This document shows positions 35,601 through 55,182 of a stretch of 64,000 bases of DNA, one piece after another. The notes under the pieces are model-generated. The model did no database searches. It was not told the DNA's origin and saw nothing but the letters and a program-made list of their open reading frames with translations. The stretch spans positions 12,008,006 to 12,072,005 of the forward strand of contig CM012953.1 in NCBI GenBank assembly GCA_000181795.3. Direction: 5' to 3'. Numbering within the stretch: the first letter of the stretch is position 1; each line of letters starts with the position of its first letter. The stretch comes from Trichinella spiralis. Taxonomy: Eukaryota > Nematoda > Enoplea > Trichinellida > Trichinellidae. Made by a program: the position numbers and the translations under genes.

Positions 35601-38600
35601 CGATGTTGTTTTATTGGGATTTGGTGAATTTATTTTTTTTTGGTTGCAGGTTTGGGCGGTGCCGGTGCGAATGAGACGTCGAAATTTGAGCAGATCATGG
35701 TGAACATGCTCGACGAGCGGGACAAGCTTTATGAACAATTGCTCGAATGTCGTCGTCAATTGGACGAAGTGCAGGGTCGGTTGAACGAGTGCCAAAAGGA
35801 GAACGATTCGTTGCGTTGTCAACTGGACGATACGGTCGAGCCTCATTCCAAGGTACGAATGATTATTCTGCACAAATTTTGTGTATTATATTGTTTTTTG
35901 AAGATGTTTTTTTCTTTTCTTTTTTTATTTATGTTAATTTCAGGATTATCACCAGCTTGTCAAAGAGTTGAAAAAAGCCAACGAGCAACTTTTGGACCGG
36001 GAAGAGGAGATATTGGAATTGAAAGCCGAACGCAGCAATACTAAAGTTGTTTTTTCCATTCTACACATGCATAAAATTGTTATGCTTATTTTGTTGTTGT
36101 TGTTGTTGTTGTTGTAGCTGTTGCTCGAACATTTGGAATGTTTGGTTTCGAGACACGAACGTTCGTTGCGTATGACTGTAGTGAAACGGCAGAGCCAGTC
36201 GTCGGCGGATATGTCATCCGAGGCGGAAGTGTTGAAAGCGTTGAAATCGCTTTTCGAACATCACAAAGCTTTGGACGAGAAGGTTTGCCGAATTGCAGAA
36301 AACAAATATGAAAATTCGTTTTGTTGTTGTCTATTGTTTCGTGGGATTGTTTCTTGTGCAGGTTCGGGAACGGCTCCGTGTTGCGATGGAAAAGGTATCC
36401 TGCTTAGAAGAAGAATTAGCTCGGTCGGTGCAAGATGTAATTGGAATTTTCAATTGTTTGTTTGTTTATGTATTAGTCGATTGTATGCTTTTTGTTTTCG
36501 TAGAATGCAACGCTCAATCAAAAATTGCGCAAAGTGAAATCGGATTACGAAAGGGAATCTGGCCGTGCGTCGTCGGATGGTTCTTACGGAAGTCAGGCTC
36601 CGGCTACTGGTGAAACGTCCGAAAATGGACCGTCGTCCGAAGCCACGTCGACCAGCAGCCACCAGTACGTCGGCCTGCAAAATGCCTACGACGAGACCAA
36701 GAACAACTTGATGAGCACGTTGCAGCGGTTGAACGAATCCATGAATCGGTGCGTATATATATATATATTAATTTGCATATGCTGTTTTGAAAACGGCGAC
36801 GAATAATTAATTAATATCTTTAAGCATTTCGAAATTGGAGGAGACGTTGATCGCCACCAGGGACGAACTTGCCCGTGCTCAGGAAGCGAATCGTCAATTG
36901 CACAAAGATTTGCAAGAAGTTTGTCTATATTTCTGTATGTTGTATTTGCATACGAATAGTGTTGTTTTTTTTGTTTAATTATCAGAGTATGAGTTTGAAA
37001 AATGATCAAGAGGAACGTTTGAGCACGGTTGAGAAACGTTGTTTGAGTATGCATCGTGAGGCGAGTGGAATTCAAGATCGCAACGACAAATTGGAACAAG
37101 AATTGGCAGCCAAAGATGCAGCTCTGAGATTAGTAAATTCGTTTAATTAATGAATTAATTTTTTTATTTCTGTTTAATGTGAATTCAGAACGAAGAAAAG
37201 GTACGAAATTTGAAAGAACGCCTCGAATTAGCCGAACAGCAACTTGCTCAGTCGTTGAAGAGGAGCAGTTCGATGCCGCTTGTCGAAGCCGAATTGCAAC
37301 AGCGTATGGAAGCGTTGACCGCTTTCGAACAGAAGCATGTTTCGGCCGAAGAGCGAATTGGTCGTTTGGAGAGGCAAATTGAAGAGAAAAATGCGGAAAT
37401 TGTACGCGCGTTGCAGAGAGAAAAAATGAACGAAGATCACAATCAACGTCTGTCGGCGACAGTAGACAAGCTTCTATCCGAAACCAACGAACGTTTGCAA
37501 TTGCATCTCAAAGAACGGATGCAGGCGTTGGAAGACAAAAATCGTCTAGTTCAAGAATTGAAAGAGACGAAAAAAAGTCTACTTCAAGTCGATCGACTGA
37601 AGGTAAGTAGTTTAAAATTAAAATTAAAATTTTGATCTGATCTGATCTGATTTGATTTGATTTATACGAATATAAAGTTTCGATCATAATATATATATTA
37701 GGAAAGATTGCAAGAAGAAAAAGAAGCTATGATGGGTGAATTGGAAACGTTGCGCAGCCAACTCTACGCTGCACGAACTGCTCAGATTCAAGCCAGGCTA
37801 GTTGTTTTTCTTTTTTTATAATTATGAAAACTAATTTTTTGTTTGTTTGTTATACTGAATGACTCAATTCAGAATGCAGCCTGAAATCGGTGCTCAAACT
37901 TTACCATTGGAATCGAGCGTGACCAGACGATTGCGAAAAGGCAGGCAATGTATTGCTCGAGAAGATTCTTCCAAGGTTTATTATTTTTTTTTCTACTATA
38001 ATTTGCTGCATCTTCATTGCATGAAATTTTCCCTTAAAAATAATCCAATTCCAGGTTCAAACATTGAACGAACAAGACTGGGAACGTCTCCAACAAGCCC
38101 ACGTGCTGGCGAATATTCACCAAGCATTTACGAAATCCCCGGATGATGCGCAAATCGGCGTCGGCGTCGTTGCGTCGAACGATTTAGACTCTCCATTAAC
38201 TGAAATTCCAATCGATACTAATCATGTAAATTTCTTTATTTTTCCCTTCGTTCTGAATATTTTTCGAATCGGATTATTTATTATGTGGTGCATTTTCCAG
38301 TTTGACGACTCTACTCCACCTTATGAAGCACATTCGTTGGCGGCCATGCTCCAAGAACAAATAGATGCGTTAAATAACGAAATGAGGTGAATATATTTTC
38401 ATGATTTGTTAATCGATTAATTAATTTCTATTTTAAAATTCGATATGATCAATAGCATGCATGCATATTGTAAATGTCTAACTGTTGTTCCACTGCTGTT
38501 ATTTTCATATGATATTTTTGGTTGTAGTACTTAATAAGAATAATTTGACAATTCAAGGTTTGTGGAAGAAGAACGGAAAGATGCCGAAGAACGTGAAGAA

Positions 38601-39224
38601 CAATTGGAAGATTTGTGCCGAATGGGTGGCATTTCTCAGCGTTCCCTACCCAACGACCACAGTTACGTTCCGTATATGGATAGCGGTCGGTCGTCGGCGC
38701 GTACGTTGGCCACAAATCCGGATCGTCATGTTCGAGAAGATATTCCACAGCATTCGCCTTACTCGACCATGCATCATCTCGGTGCTCAGTTTCTATGTCA
38801 AGTTAGCTTTTTTTGGCTTTTTCATTTCGAATATTTCACATTTCATTCCATTTTATTCTATTCAAGGAATACGATGCCAGGGCAGTTTCTTACGAAGGTT
38901 CCAAAGAGCCAGCGTTCAATCGAAAGCCGGTACTTCCAGACGGTGTAGTGTTCGAGTAAGTTGTATTGTTCTTATATATATATTTGGACTGTTTGGAAAA
39001 AAAGCTCTGAAAGTTTCTTGTTTTTTTGAACAGTAATATAGAGCGTCATCAAGAATCACCACACAGTAGCCCATCGTCGAGCATTCCAAGTTCGTTGAAT
39101 ATATCCAGCGACAAGCACGCGTTCAATTCGTTCTCCACTTCCACTAAACGATCTTCATCAGCTGGCATCAGATCGCTCGGTCGTCTATTTGGCAAAAAGG
39201 AAAAGGTAAAAAATTCCCAAATCT

Positions 39225-39255
<31 letters not shown>

Positions 39256-40480
39256 ACAATATCATCAAAGCGGCTATCATCATCACCAAGGTGGCTTTAA
39301 TTCGAGCTGGCCTGCAGAGGATTCTTTTACTAATAGAAATGCCGTTGATTTTGACATGCGTAAAAAGAAAAAGTAAATATATTGTTGAATTGAATGTATT
39401 CATTTGTTGATTGGACGTTTAATATGGTTTTTTTTATTTTTGTCGTTTCAGACATGAACTGTTGGATGAAGCGATCAAAGCGCAGACGCCTTTTTCGAAA
39501 TGGAACGGCCCGACCATTGTTGCCTGGCTAGAAGTGAGACAGACAGGGAATTTTTCCTTTTTGATCATTTAAATCAGTTGAAATAATGAGCATTGTCGTT
39601 TGAATTGCAGCTCTGGGTCGGCATGCCGGCTTGGTACGTGGCCGCTTGTCACGCGAACGTGAAATCCGGTGCGATCATGTCCGCGTTGTCGGATCAAGAA
39701 ATACAACGCGAAATCGGCATCTCCAATCCACTTCATCGTCTCAAACTGCGCCTGGCCATTCAGGAGATGGTCACTTTGACGTCGCCGTCGGCTCCTCGTG
39801 GTGCCCATTACACGTCGCTGGCATTCGGCGAATTGAACCACGAGTGGATTGGCAACGACTGGCTACCGTCGTTGGGACTCAGCCAGTACAGGACGACGTT
39901 CATGGAATGTCTGGTCGACGCTCGTATGTTGGAACACTTGACGAAAAAGGACTTGCGCCTCTATTTGAAAATGGTCGACAGTTTTCACAGGTGATCCAGG
40001 ATGAAGATTTAAATTGTTTTTTTTTTATATTTTGGTTCGGTTGTTATTTCAGGGCGAGCTTACAGTATGGGATTTTTCTACTCAAGAAGTTGAATTACGA
40101 TCGAAGATTGATCGACGAGCGTCGAGCAGCTTGTGAAACTAGCAACACGGGTAATGAATATTTTTATATATTATATATATAGAATTATGGTCTTTTTCGT
40201 TCTTTTTCAAGATGTATTCGTTTGGACCAACGAAAGGTTGATGCGTTGGGTGGAGAGTATCAATTTGCCAATGTATGCTTGCAATTTACGTGAATCTGGT
40301 GTTCACGGTGCGTTGATCGCCTGCGACGAAACGTTCGATTCGAACGCCCTGGCGTTGGTATTGCAAATACCGAACAATGACCACCAAGCAAGGCAGAGCT
40401 TGCAACGGGAGTTCCAATGTTTGCTCCAATCAGGAACGATGCGACGTACCTCATCTTCGCAGACCGTCTCTTCTTCATGA
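32673..40480 (+). CDS. Liprin-alpha (SYD-2 type) synaptic scaffold
   Basis: Presynaptic active-zone scaffold binding LAR phosphatases, ELKS and kinesin-3. Twenty exons encode 1162 residues: 32673..32763, 35650..35852, 35944..36045, 36118..36282, 36362..36436, 36504..36748, 36825..36918, 36986..37132, 37189..37602, 37702..37800, 37880..37975, 38055..38225, 38301..38386, 38558..38801, 38867..38955, 39034..39372, 39452..39533, 39611..39990, 40053..40150, 40212..40480. The start [13 protein letters not shown] matches liprin-alpha. Residues about 35-560 are coiled coil ([27 protein letters not shown]). Residues about 700-890 are a low-complexity linker holding GRLFGKKEK and eleven glutamines. Three SAM domains end the protein: [37 protein letters not shown], and [17 protein letters not shown]. 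An ATG at 32685 is an alternative start. The protein ends TVSSS, not the VRTYSC PDZ ligand of vertebrate liprins. Confidence 0.93.
32891..32908. repeat. (GA)n tract
   Basis: Eight or nine AG units in liprin intron 1, close to the first exon. GAGA-type sequence is often promoter-proximal, but this may be only a microsatellite. Confidence 0.7.
33252..33264. repeat. Poly-G run (G13)
   Basis: Thirteen consecutive G residues, exceptional in this AT-rich window. Located in liprin intron 1. Confidence 0.85.
35230..35248. repeat. (TA)n microsatellite
   Basis: About nine TA units in liprin intron 1, 400 bp before exon 2. Confidence 0.8.
36090..36115. repeat. (TTG)n repeat forming an acceptor tract
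   Basis: About eight TTG units run straight into the acceptor TAG of liprin exon 4 (36118). Length variation here would change the spacing of the 3' splice site. Confidence 0.75.
39227..39259 (+). repeat. CAG/CAA repeat encoding eleven Gln
   Basis: Eleven CAG/CAA codons within liprin exon 16 (39034-39372). The exon joins in phase to the next through AAA AA|A CAT, so the repeat is coding. Confidence 0.85.
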
Positions 40481-41526
40481 TTATGATGATGATGATGATG
40501 AGTTTGCTCCTCCCCTTCCCCCGCCGCCGCTTTACAAACACACACATACACATACATGCGCATATACAATATAATATATTTTATCTATCTATCTATCTGG
40601 TCTCAGTTTTAAAAATGAAAAAAAATACAATTTTTTTTATCACAGTTGAATTTTTACAACACGATGCATTTTCATTCATTCATTCATCACGAACAAAAAT
40701 GGCTATATTTGATGAATTCTTTTTTTTATTGTTTTGTTTATCAGTAAAAATTGTGAACAACAACGACGAAGATGCAGCATCTTTTTCTGTGTTTTTTATA
40801 AAAGTAATTAATATCCGATTAATTCTGTTTTAAATACGAGACTTTGTGGAAAAAAATTTTCTTTGAAAAAAAAAGATGTAAGGTAAGTATGGTGGTATAT
40901 TTCTCTGCTTTGGGTATTTTATGATTATTTCTTGTTTTGTTTTGCAGTTTAATTTTTCACAGAAAATGAAAAACGGTTCCATTTCGTGTTGAAATATAAC
41001 GAAAAAATGGACAACAACTGATCGGTTGGTAACCTGTCGAACCGAGCTTTAATTATCAAAACAAAAAAATGTATATAAATATATAATAAAGAAAAAAATT
41101 GTTTTTTTTGAAAGTGAATAATATGGCAACAACAACGTTCAACAATGATTGGTGGGTTGGATTGGTTGGTTGCTTCATCACCATCGCATTCGAATGAACG
41201 AGATGAACGTTGCAAGAAGTACAGTGGACCAAATTCACAAATTTGCACGCATGCAAATATTGAGAGAGATGTAAAGTTTGAAAAAAAAATTCTTTTTCTT
41301 CTCTTGCTACTAATTCTGCATATATTAAAACCCTCATTCCTGTTTTGAAGAACCATTAACAATTTTCAAAATTCCCAATTAAATAATAAAACTAGGCAAC
41401 AAACGAGTTTGAATGTGCTGAACTTTCTTTCAACAAGAACAGAGGAGACAGATGCAAACAAGTTGTAGCAAAATAATAAAATTAAATTAATAATAATAAT
41501 AATAATAATCAAAATATGACTTGTTT
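40481..41526. other. Convergent spacer, liprin-alpha/EGR
   Basis: Contains the 3' UTRs of both genes, with (TATC)n at 40581-40598 and (TAA)n at 41489-41509. Possible EGR poly(A) signals occur on the - strand. No gene seen. Confidence 0.6.
40483..40501. repeat. (ATG)n at the liprin stop codon
   Basis: Six ATG/GAT units begin three bases after the liprin TGA, at the start of the 3' UTR. Confidence 0.75.
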
Positions 41527-49047
<7,521 letters not shown>

Positions 49048-51954
49048 CGTCCTGCCTGTCCCATAAGAATGCGCGCATCAATGAAAACTACGACAAAATT
49101 GCAATAATTTCACTTTTCCAAGCCGACCGCATCACTTCCGTGTTGCTGTGGAAAAATGACGACGAATTAAATTTTTTTTTTCCGTTCGTCTGTCTGGATG
49201 TCTGTCTGTTTGTCTGTATCTGTTTGGGTGTCTGTATCTGTTCTTTTTTCCGCGTCAAGTAGAATAAAAATTGTAAAACGCCAACGCAGCCCCAGATCAC
49301 TACGCAACAATTATTCTATTACTCACGTGCTGCTGCTTGGTCGTTTTATGAATGAACAAAACGAATTGCATGAATCAACCAAAAGCTGGCTGGCTGGCTG
49401 CTGCTGCTGCTGCTGCTGCAATTGCAGTTGGTGTGTGTGTAGGCTGGTCGGCCGGCTGGCAATGGTGAATCGACATCGTCGACTGCTTCGACGTGTTTCA
49501 CCAGCGTTTTCCTGCGTAACTTGTTGATTCAACTGGCAGCCGATAAAATTTTAAAGCTCTTATTGATTTTTCCCAACACAACTAACTCCACCACTACTAA
49601 CTACTACTAACGTTAATTTCTTCTGCAATATTTTCTGATTATATTCTCTTTTTTTGGACAAAAAATTATTACATCTTCTTAATTTTGGTTTTTTTTCTTT
49701 TATTTCAAATTCAATCGATCTAGTTTTAATATTAAAAAAAATAAAAAATATTGATAAATCATAAAGCGAGAGATAGAAGAATCTTTTGCAAAATTTTTCA
49801 AGCTTGTTTTCGTCATTAACTACGTTGAAACATTGGCAAAGCCGGCTTCAACTGACCTGTTTTACTATTTCTCTATATTTGCTTTCTCACTTCTTCTTCT
49901 ATTGCATAAGTTTCTCCGTTTCTCTCTTTCTCTTCTGGCTGCCTGTATTGATCGTGATGCAGCCAATAATTCACCAGTCGACCAGAACAAGAACAGCACA
50001 ACAAGCCTATTTGGCATAATAATAAGGAAACGAGAAACTGATGATTCTCTTCTTCCACTTTTTCATCACGCACGCATGCATGCATCAATTACAATATTCC
50101 ACTACATTTTTAATAACAAATTTCCATCTTTTCTTATAATTTTCCCATAAATAATTCCCAAACATAATTTCATTCTTAAAACAAATCAAACAACCCATCA
50201 ATACAACAATAACAACAATATGTTCTTTTTTATTTTCAACATTTTCACAATTTTTCTTCTTTCCTTTTTTTTACCATTTTGTAAAATCATTCACTTTTTT
50301 GTACTTTATTTTCACATAAACGATAACTCTAATTTAAGCGACATTCTAATTCTAATTTTTCTTTTTTTTTTGCATAAAAGGCATTACACAACAATATATG
50401 GTATACTGAAATAATATCCTCTCAATTCTATTACAATTTATTGAAAAAACGAAAAACATTTGTAACGTTTCTTCACGTGATTACTGTATGTGTACAAAAT
50501 TATACATATACATATTCAGGTTATTTTTATTAATCAGTAAATAAAATTTTGATCATAAAATTATTTTTTAATTATATTGTTTGAAAAATTAAAAACAAAC
50601 TCTTGATTTGACAATTTATTATTTTCAACACTAAATACTGAATGAAAAATCACACTCTCGTAGTATATTATCAAAATAACAACATCATAATTTATGATGA
50701 TATATTTCAACATTTCAGCAATTGCAATACTTTGCAATTGTTGAAAATATTCATTGCTGTTATTATTTATTATTTCAAGCAAAAATGTTTCGAAAATAAA
50801 GTATTCGCATTAACATAAATACAACTTTAGAATTCAATTTAACCGTGCGTGCGTTAATTGCAAGATTTTTTTAATTTGATTTTGAAGTAAAAAATAAAAA
50901 ATATATACAAATAAATAAATGGAAAGCTAATTTTATAAGCCAATTGCTCATTTTTATTAAGAAATAAATTTGCAATGACAGAAATGATAAAAAGCTGTCT
51001 TATTATCATTGATGAGAATACAATTTACAACCACACAATATCCCGACTATGTTTTTGATGTGTTTCAATTGGAAATTAATTTCGAATATTGTTCAAAGAT
51101 CAAAAAACAAGGCAAATTTTCCATGTTAAAAAGTAGTTTCTGTTGAAATGTATTTCATTTAGTGATTTAAAATTTAAGCAACATTGGCAAAAAGAGAAAC
51201 TACTTTTCAGATTTGATTACATGAATTTTACAATGTAAACAATATACGAATTGCAAATAAATTTTTAATTTTAAAGTTTAATAAAAGAAGAACTATTTCG
51301 AAAGTGCTTGGAAACCGCTGAATGTACAGATGAAAAATTTTACATTTTTTTGAACATTCGACAAAAACTATAATTTTAATGTTCAGCGATATACCAGTTG
51401 AAAATGAAGTGGTAGATTACATCGAAAAATTACACAAAATAACTTTTTATCAGCACAGTTTTTAAAAAAATAAATCTCAATTTAATATTGAATTTTTATT
51501 TTTGAAAGTTTGTGAAAAGTTTGAAATTATTTTTAGCTTTTCTTGATAATTATACAAGGATTGATTTCATGCGTTTAAAGAATAAATTTTATTTAACAAC
51601 AAAAAGACGTCCATTGATTGTTCGCAATTTCATGATCTATTGTTCACTTTATAAAATAAGCTACCACAACAACTCGCTGCTATATGCTCATTATCCAGCG
51701 TATTATTTTTCTTTTCATTTGTTAAAGCTTTCGTTTTTACAACAAACAAGCAGCTGTTGAAATTTTAATAACTTAATAAAAATAATAACAACAGCAATAA
51801 AGATTGTGCAACAGAATAAATATTGCGTTCAAAATTTGCAAATATGAAAACTATTTAATAATGCTTTTGATGATTTTTTACAATAATTTTATTAAACTTC
51901 CAGTTTAAAGTGAAAAAAAATTAAAATTTGAATTCAGTTATAAATTGTTTCGTT
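49048..51954. other. EGR upstream region and intergenic
   Basis: The first 500 bp upstream of the long-form start are less AT-rich, with a TCTG/GTCT-rich tract (49193-49240). Beyond about 49600 it is AT-rich non-coding sequence, and I see no supported gene. Confidence 0.55.
49386..49419. repeat. (CTGG)n/(CTG)n repeat
   Basis: Three CTGG units run into eight CTG units, about 340 bp upstream of the EGR long-form ATG. The reverse-strand polyGln frame here has no gene support. Confidence 0.7.
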
Positions 51955-53286
51955 CTAGATGTATGGACTTTGATTAATAGACATCATTCCAATTGCTCGA
52001 TGTGATTTTGTTCTTCGCCAATCCTCTGTCTGAAAAGTATCCAGGCAGTGATAGAACTTTCAACGACAACAATATAAAAAATTAAAAACCAACTCACTCC
52101 ATAATACCCAATGATTTTTGCGCTTTCCAACGAGAAATCGTTTGCTTAAACCATAGCTGTTGTCAAAATTGTTCATCTTTTCTCCAAGCATATCCACAAA
52201 GCTGAGTTTTGGATTGTATTCATAAGCGTCATATGCATCTGAATGAAAAATTATCAATTCATAATTTAATTTTAAAAAGAAAAACATTTCATTAAATAAA
52301 TAAACCTACTTTCCAAGTTAAACTCGGATGACAACTTTTGTGGAAAACTTTGCTGACTGGAAGTTATTGCCTTAAAAATTGTTCAACAATACTTTATTCA
52401 ATGAAATGCAATATAATATTTTTTATTGATTCATACGGAAATCTACTTTTCTATTTGAAATTATTTAATGTGATGTTCATGTAAAAAACTAATTTCAACT
52501 TTTAAAAGTAATATGCTTGAAATTCATTTGCTGTTGTTTTCAATGTGAAATTAAAATTTTTCTATGCATAAAACAGCATCATGCAATTGTTTTAAAAATC
52601 AAAAATGCGAAACGTTCTGTACAAATTTGCATCAATGTGGATTTGAAAAAAAAACTGCATGAAACTGATCAAATATTTGCCATACAACGACGATGTTTTT
52701 TTTCATTGCATTCTTCAAATATAGTGCGGATTTGATTTGGAATTGTGCAGAGTTGTAATGAATAAACTGATGAAAAACATTTATCTTTGATCAAATACAA
52801 AAATATTTGCATTGTTCTATTTGATATTTATTATTTATGAAATTAAAAAAATATTTCATTTCGAGTGTAAATGCCGAACTATTGTTTGCTATTAAAACAT
52901 GAAACAGATGTTATTATCACAGGGAAGTTTGCATTAATTTCATCTTTACTTTTAAATTACTCATCATGAGAGATGTATCTTTGTAAGCTGTATGACTGTT
53001 TTCTTCCAAGCCGATATATATTTTTTTTTCATTTTTCGAATTTACAATATTTTCATACGAAATTTTATCATTTTCCTCACAACTGATTAAACATTTCAGA
53101 TTGTTACGAGCAAAATTTCCGTACAACTGATCAACATGCATACAATTCAAATTATTAAAAATTTAAAATAAAGAAAATAAATAGTGATGTTTTCTATTTA
53201 TTTATAATGATAAATCTTACCGGCTTAGCTGTGGTAAAAAATGTAATAAACGACAGGAGAACAAGTAAGCAGAACAGTTTTGCCAT
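51955..53286 (-). CDS. Probable secreted neuropeptide precursor
   Basis: Four exons that agree in phase (53221..53286, 52310..52370, 52108..52238, 51955..52029) give 110 residues. Exon 1 is a clear signal peptide (MAKLFCLLVLLSFITFFTTA). Residues about 23-70 are an acidic, Tyr-rich spacer with DAYDAYEYNPKLSF. The segment NSYGLSKRFLVGKRKNHW shows two dibasic sites, and Gly before the second KR implies C-terminal amidation, so a peptide ending in FLV-amide could be released. Exon 4 (TEDWRRTKSHRAIGMM...) is basic. I recognise no known neuropeptide family. A further 234-base frame at 52917-53150 lies in the 850 bp first intron without a matching phase. The exon chain is inferred and not supported by a homologue. 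Confidence 0.45.
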
Positions 53287-55182
53287 GATTTGAGAGCAGA
53301 AGATCAAGAATAGAGTGATTTTTCTTGGTGAAGGTAAAGGTAAGATTTACAGTCCCTTGTGGTCAACTGACGCGAGAGAATCAGCACAAGCGTTTGTCAT
53401 GCAGTGGCAAGTTTAATAGCACGTTCAATAAGTTGAAGCTCAAATCGGCCAAGACCAATGGCGATGCGGGATTTTATGCAGAAAAGTGGAAAAGCTATTA
53501 AAATTTTTATGAAATCACAATGTGTCGACATTGGCATGAACTAACTCATGCATATTGTCGACAAGTTGGATGAATTGAACGAGACGACGTCACAAGCAAA
53601 AGAGTCAACCTCCAAGTACAACCACCACCGAGGGCATCGTCAATAGATGAAATGTTTTTTTTAATATTTCATAAATCGTCCATTGTTCCCTTTACAAAAT
53701 CTATGCAAAATACAATGTCCAGTCAGAAATCACGCCTGTGATTTAATTGAAAGATGCAAAGAAAGAAAATTATCCATTATTTAACGCGCTGTTACTCATC
53801 CAAAAACCAAATCATCCATATCCAAACAATTCAAATGACTAATTTTGCAGTTTCTTTTAAATAACTAATAACATTTTTGATATATATATACATATATATA
53901 TATATATTTCTCATTAAAAAAAAGAAAAAAACATTTTATTTCTGCATTTCAGACATGCAAAATTGATTACAACTTGATCAACAATTTATTCTCATCTCTA
54001 CCAACGGTGATATATAACTTTTGTCGAATTAGCAAAATTGATTACAATCGATTTACAACTATTTTACAGTAATTTGCTTTCAATTTTCCACGGACAAGTT
54101 TGACATTTCTGTCGCTAAAAATTCCACCACCAATTACCACTGAAGCAATTTATTCATATTTCAATACTTTTTTCAACTTGTTCAATTATCATCATATTCA
54201 ATATTTTTATTCAACTTTATGTAAAGTTTTTACAAAAAATTATCCATCCATTATATTATGGAAGTTGACCGAAAGTTTGTGCAAAACTGTGAAAATTTCA
54301 ATTGCATATCATTCGCAAGGTGAAAGTTGCAAATGTAATTTTTTCAACATGATCAACTTTGAAATGAAAATTATTCAAATGTGATAATTATTTCTTCTGT
54401 TAAATTAATTATAACATTATTAGACTGACTTGTGTCATATTTCAGTTTCATTTGTGAAATTTGAAATTGAAAAACAAAAGCGGAAGTAAAGAAACACGGA
54501 AATTATGTTTTTTTTAAATTCTATTGAGTAATAAAAATTAAATTTTTATATAAAGATATCAAAAATATTGGAAATAATTTATTCTTTTTCCACTATACTG
54601 ATATTCGAATGCATGTGTTATTTTTAATTTTTAACTTAATAAAACTTTAAACTGTTTATTGAAAAAGCATAATAATGTAATTTAAAGAAAGTTTTAATTT
54701 AAAAAGAAATATTTCATGAAAATTCGTTTTCTCTCCAAATGTAAAACTGAAATTTGATTTGATCATTTCAAAAAATTCACTTTACATTTTTCACGTCACA
54801 GCGCATAATAAAAATATAATTTAAATTTTTATTAATTTTTTCTTTTGTATTACTTATAACAAAATCACTGCAGTGTGATTGATAATCTTTGCTTCATAAT
54901 TGGCAGTTTTTTGAAGCATACATTTTACGATTGTATTTTATCAGTTTTGATTTTTAGATTTAATAATAATAAAAAACTTTCAAGTCATTTTCATATGATA
55001 AGAATTTACGAATTGGCCATATTTTACATTGTTCAACAAAATCAAGTCTTACGAATGCACTGCAATTATTTTCGTTATTATTATCATTATAATTATTATT
55101 GCAGTTGTAATTGAGCATCATAGAGATTCAAAAAATTTTATGAATAAAAATGAAAATACAAAATAATGCAAAAAAAGAAAAT
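53287..55182. other. Intergenic, peptide gene to GPCR last exon
   Basis: AT-rich, with a (TA)n-rich tract at 53880-53905. The first 300 bases should contain the promoter of the peptide gene. Small frames (54100-54384, 54875-55114) are low-complexity and unsupported. Confidence 0.6.

Larger units (their letters stand above)
32764..35649 (+). other. Liprin-alpha intron 1 (2.9 kb)
   Basis: By far the longest liprin intron. It holds a GA repeat (32891-32908), a 13-base G run (33252-33264), a less AT-rich patch around 33200-33480 and an (AT)n tract at 35230-35248. No coding exon with matching phase was found; the frames near 35100-35377 on the other strand have no family match. A regulatory role or internal promoter is possible. 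Confidence 0.6.

Noticed and set aside
49198-49532. + frame of 109 codons and - strand polyGln frame
   Set aside because: Both are products of the TCTG and CTG repeats, with no start context or homologue.
52917-53150. Frame of 77 codons inside the peptide gene's first intron
   Set aside because: No acceptor or donor places it in phase between the signal exon and the next exon; codon content looks random.
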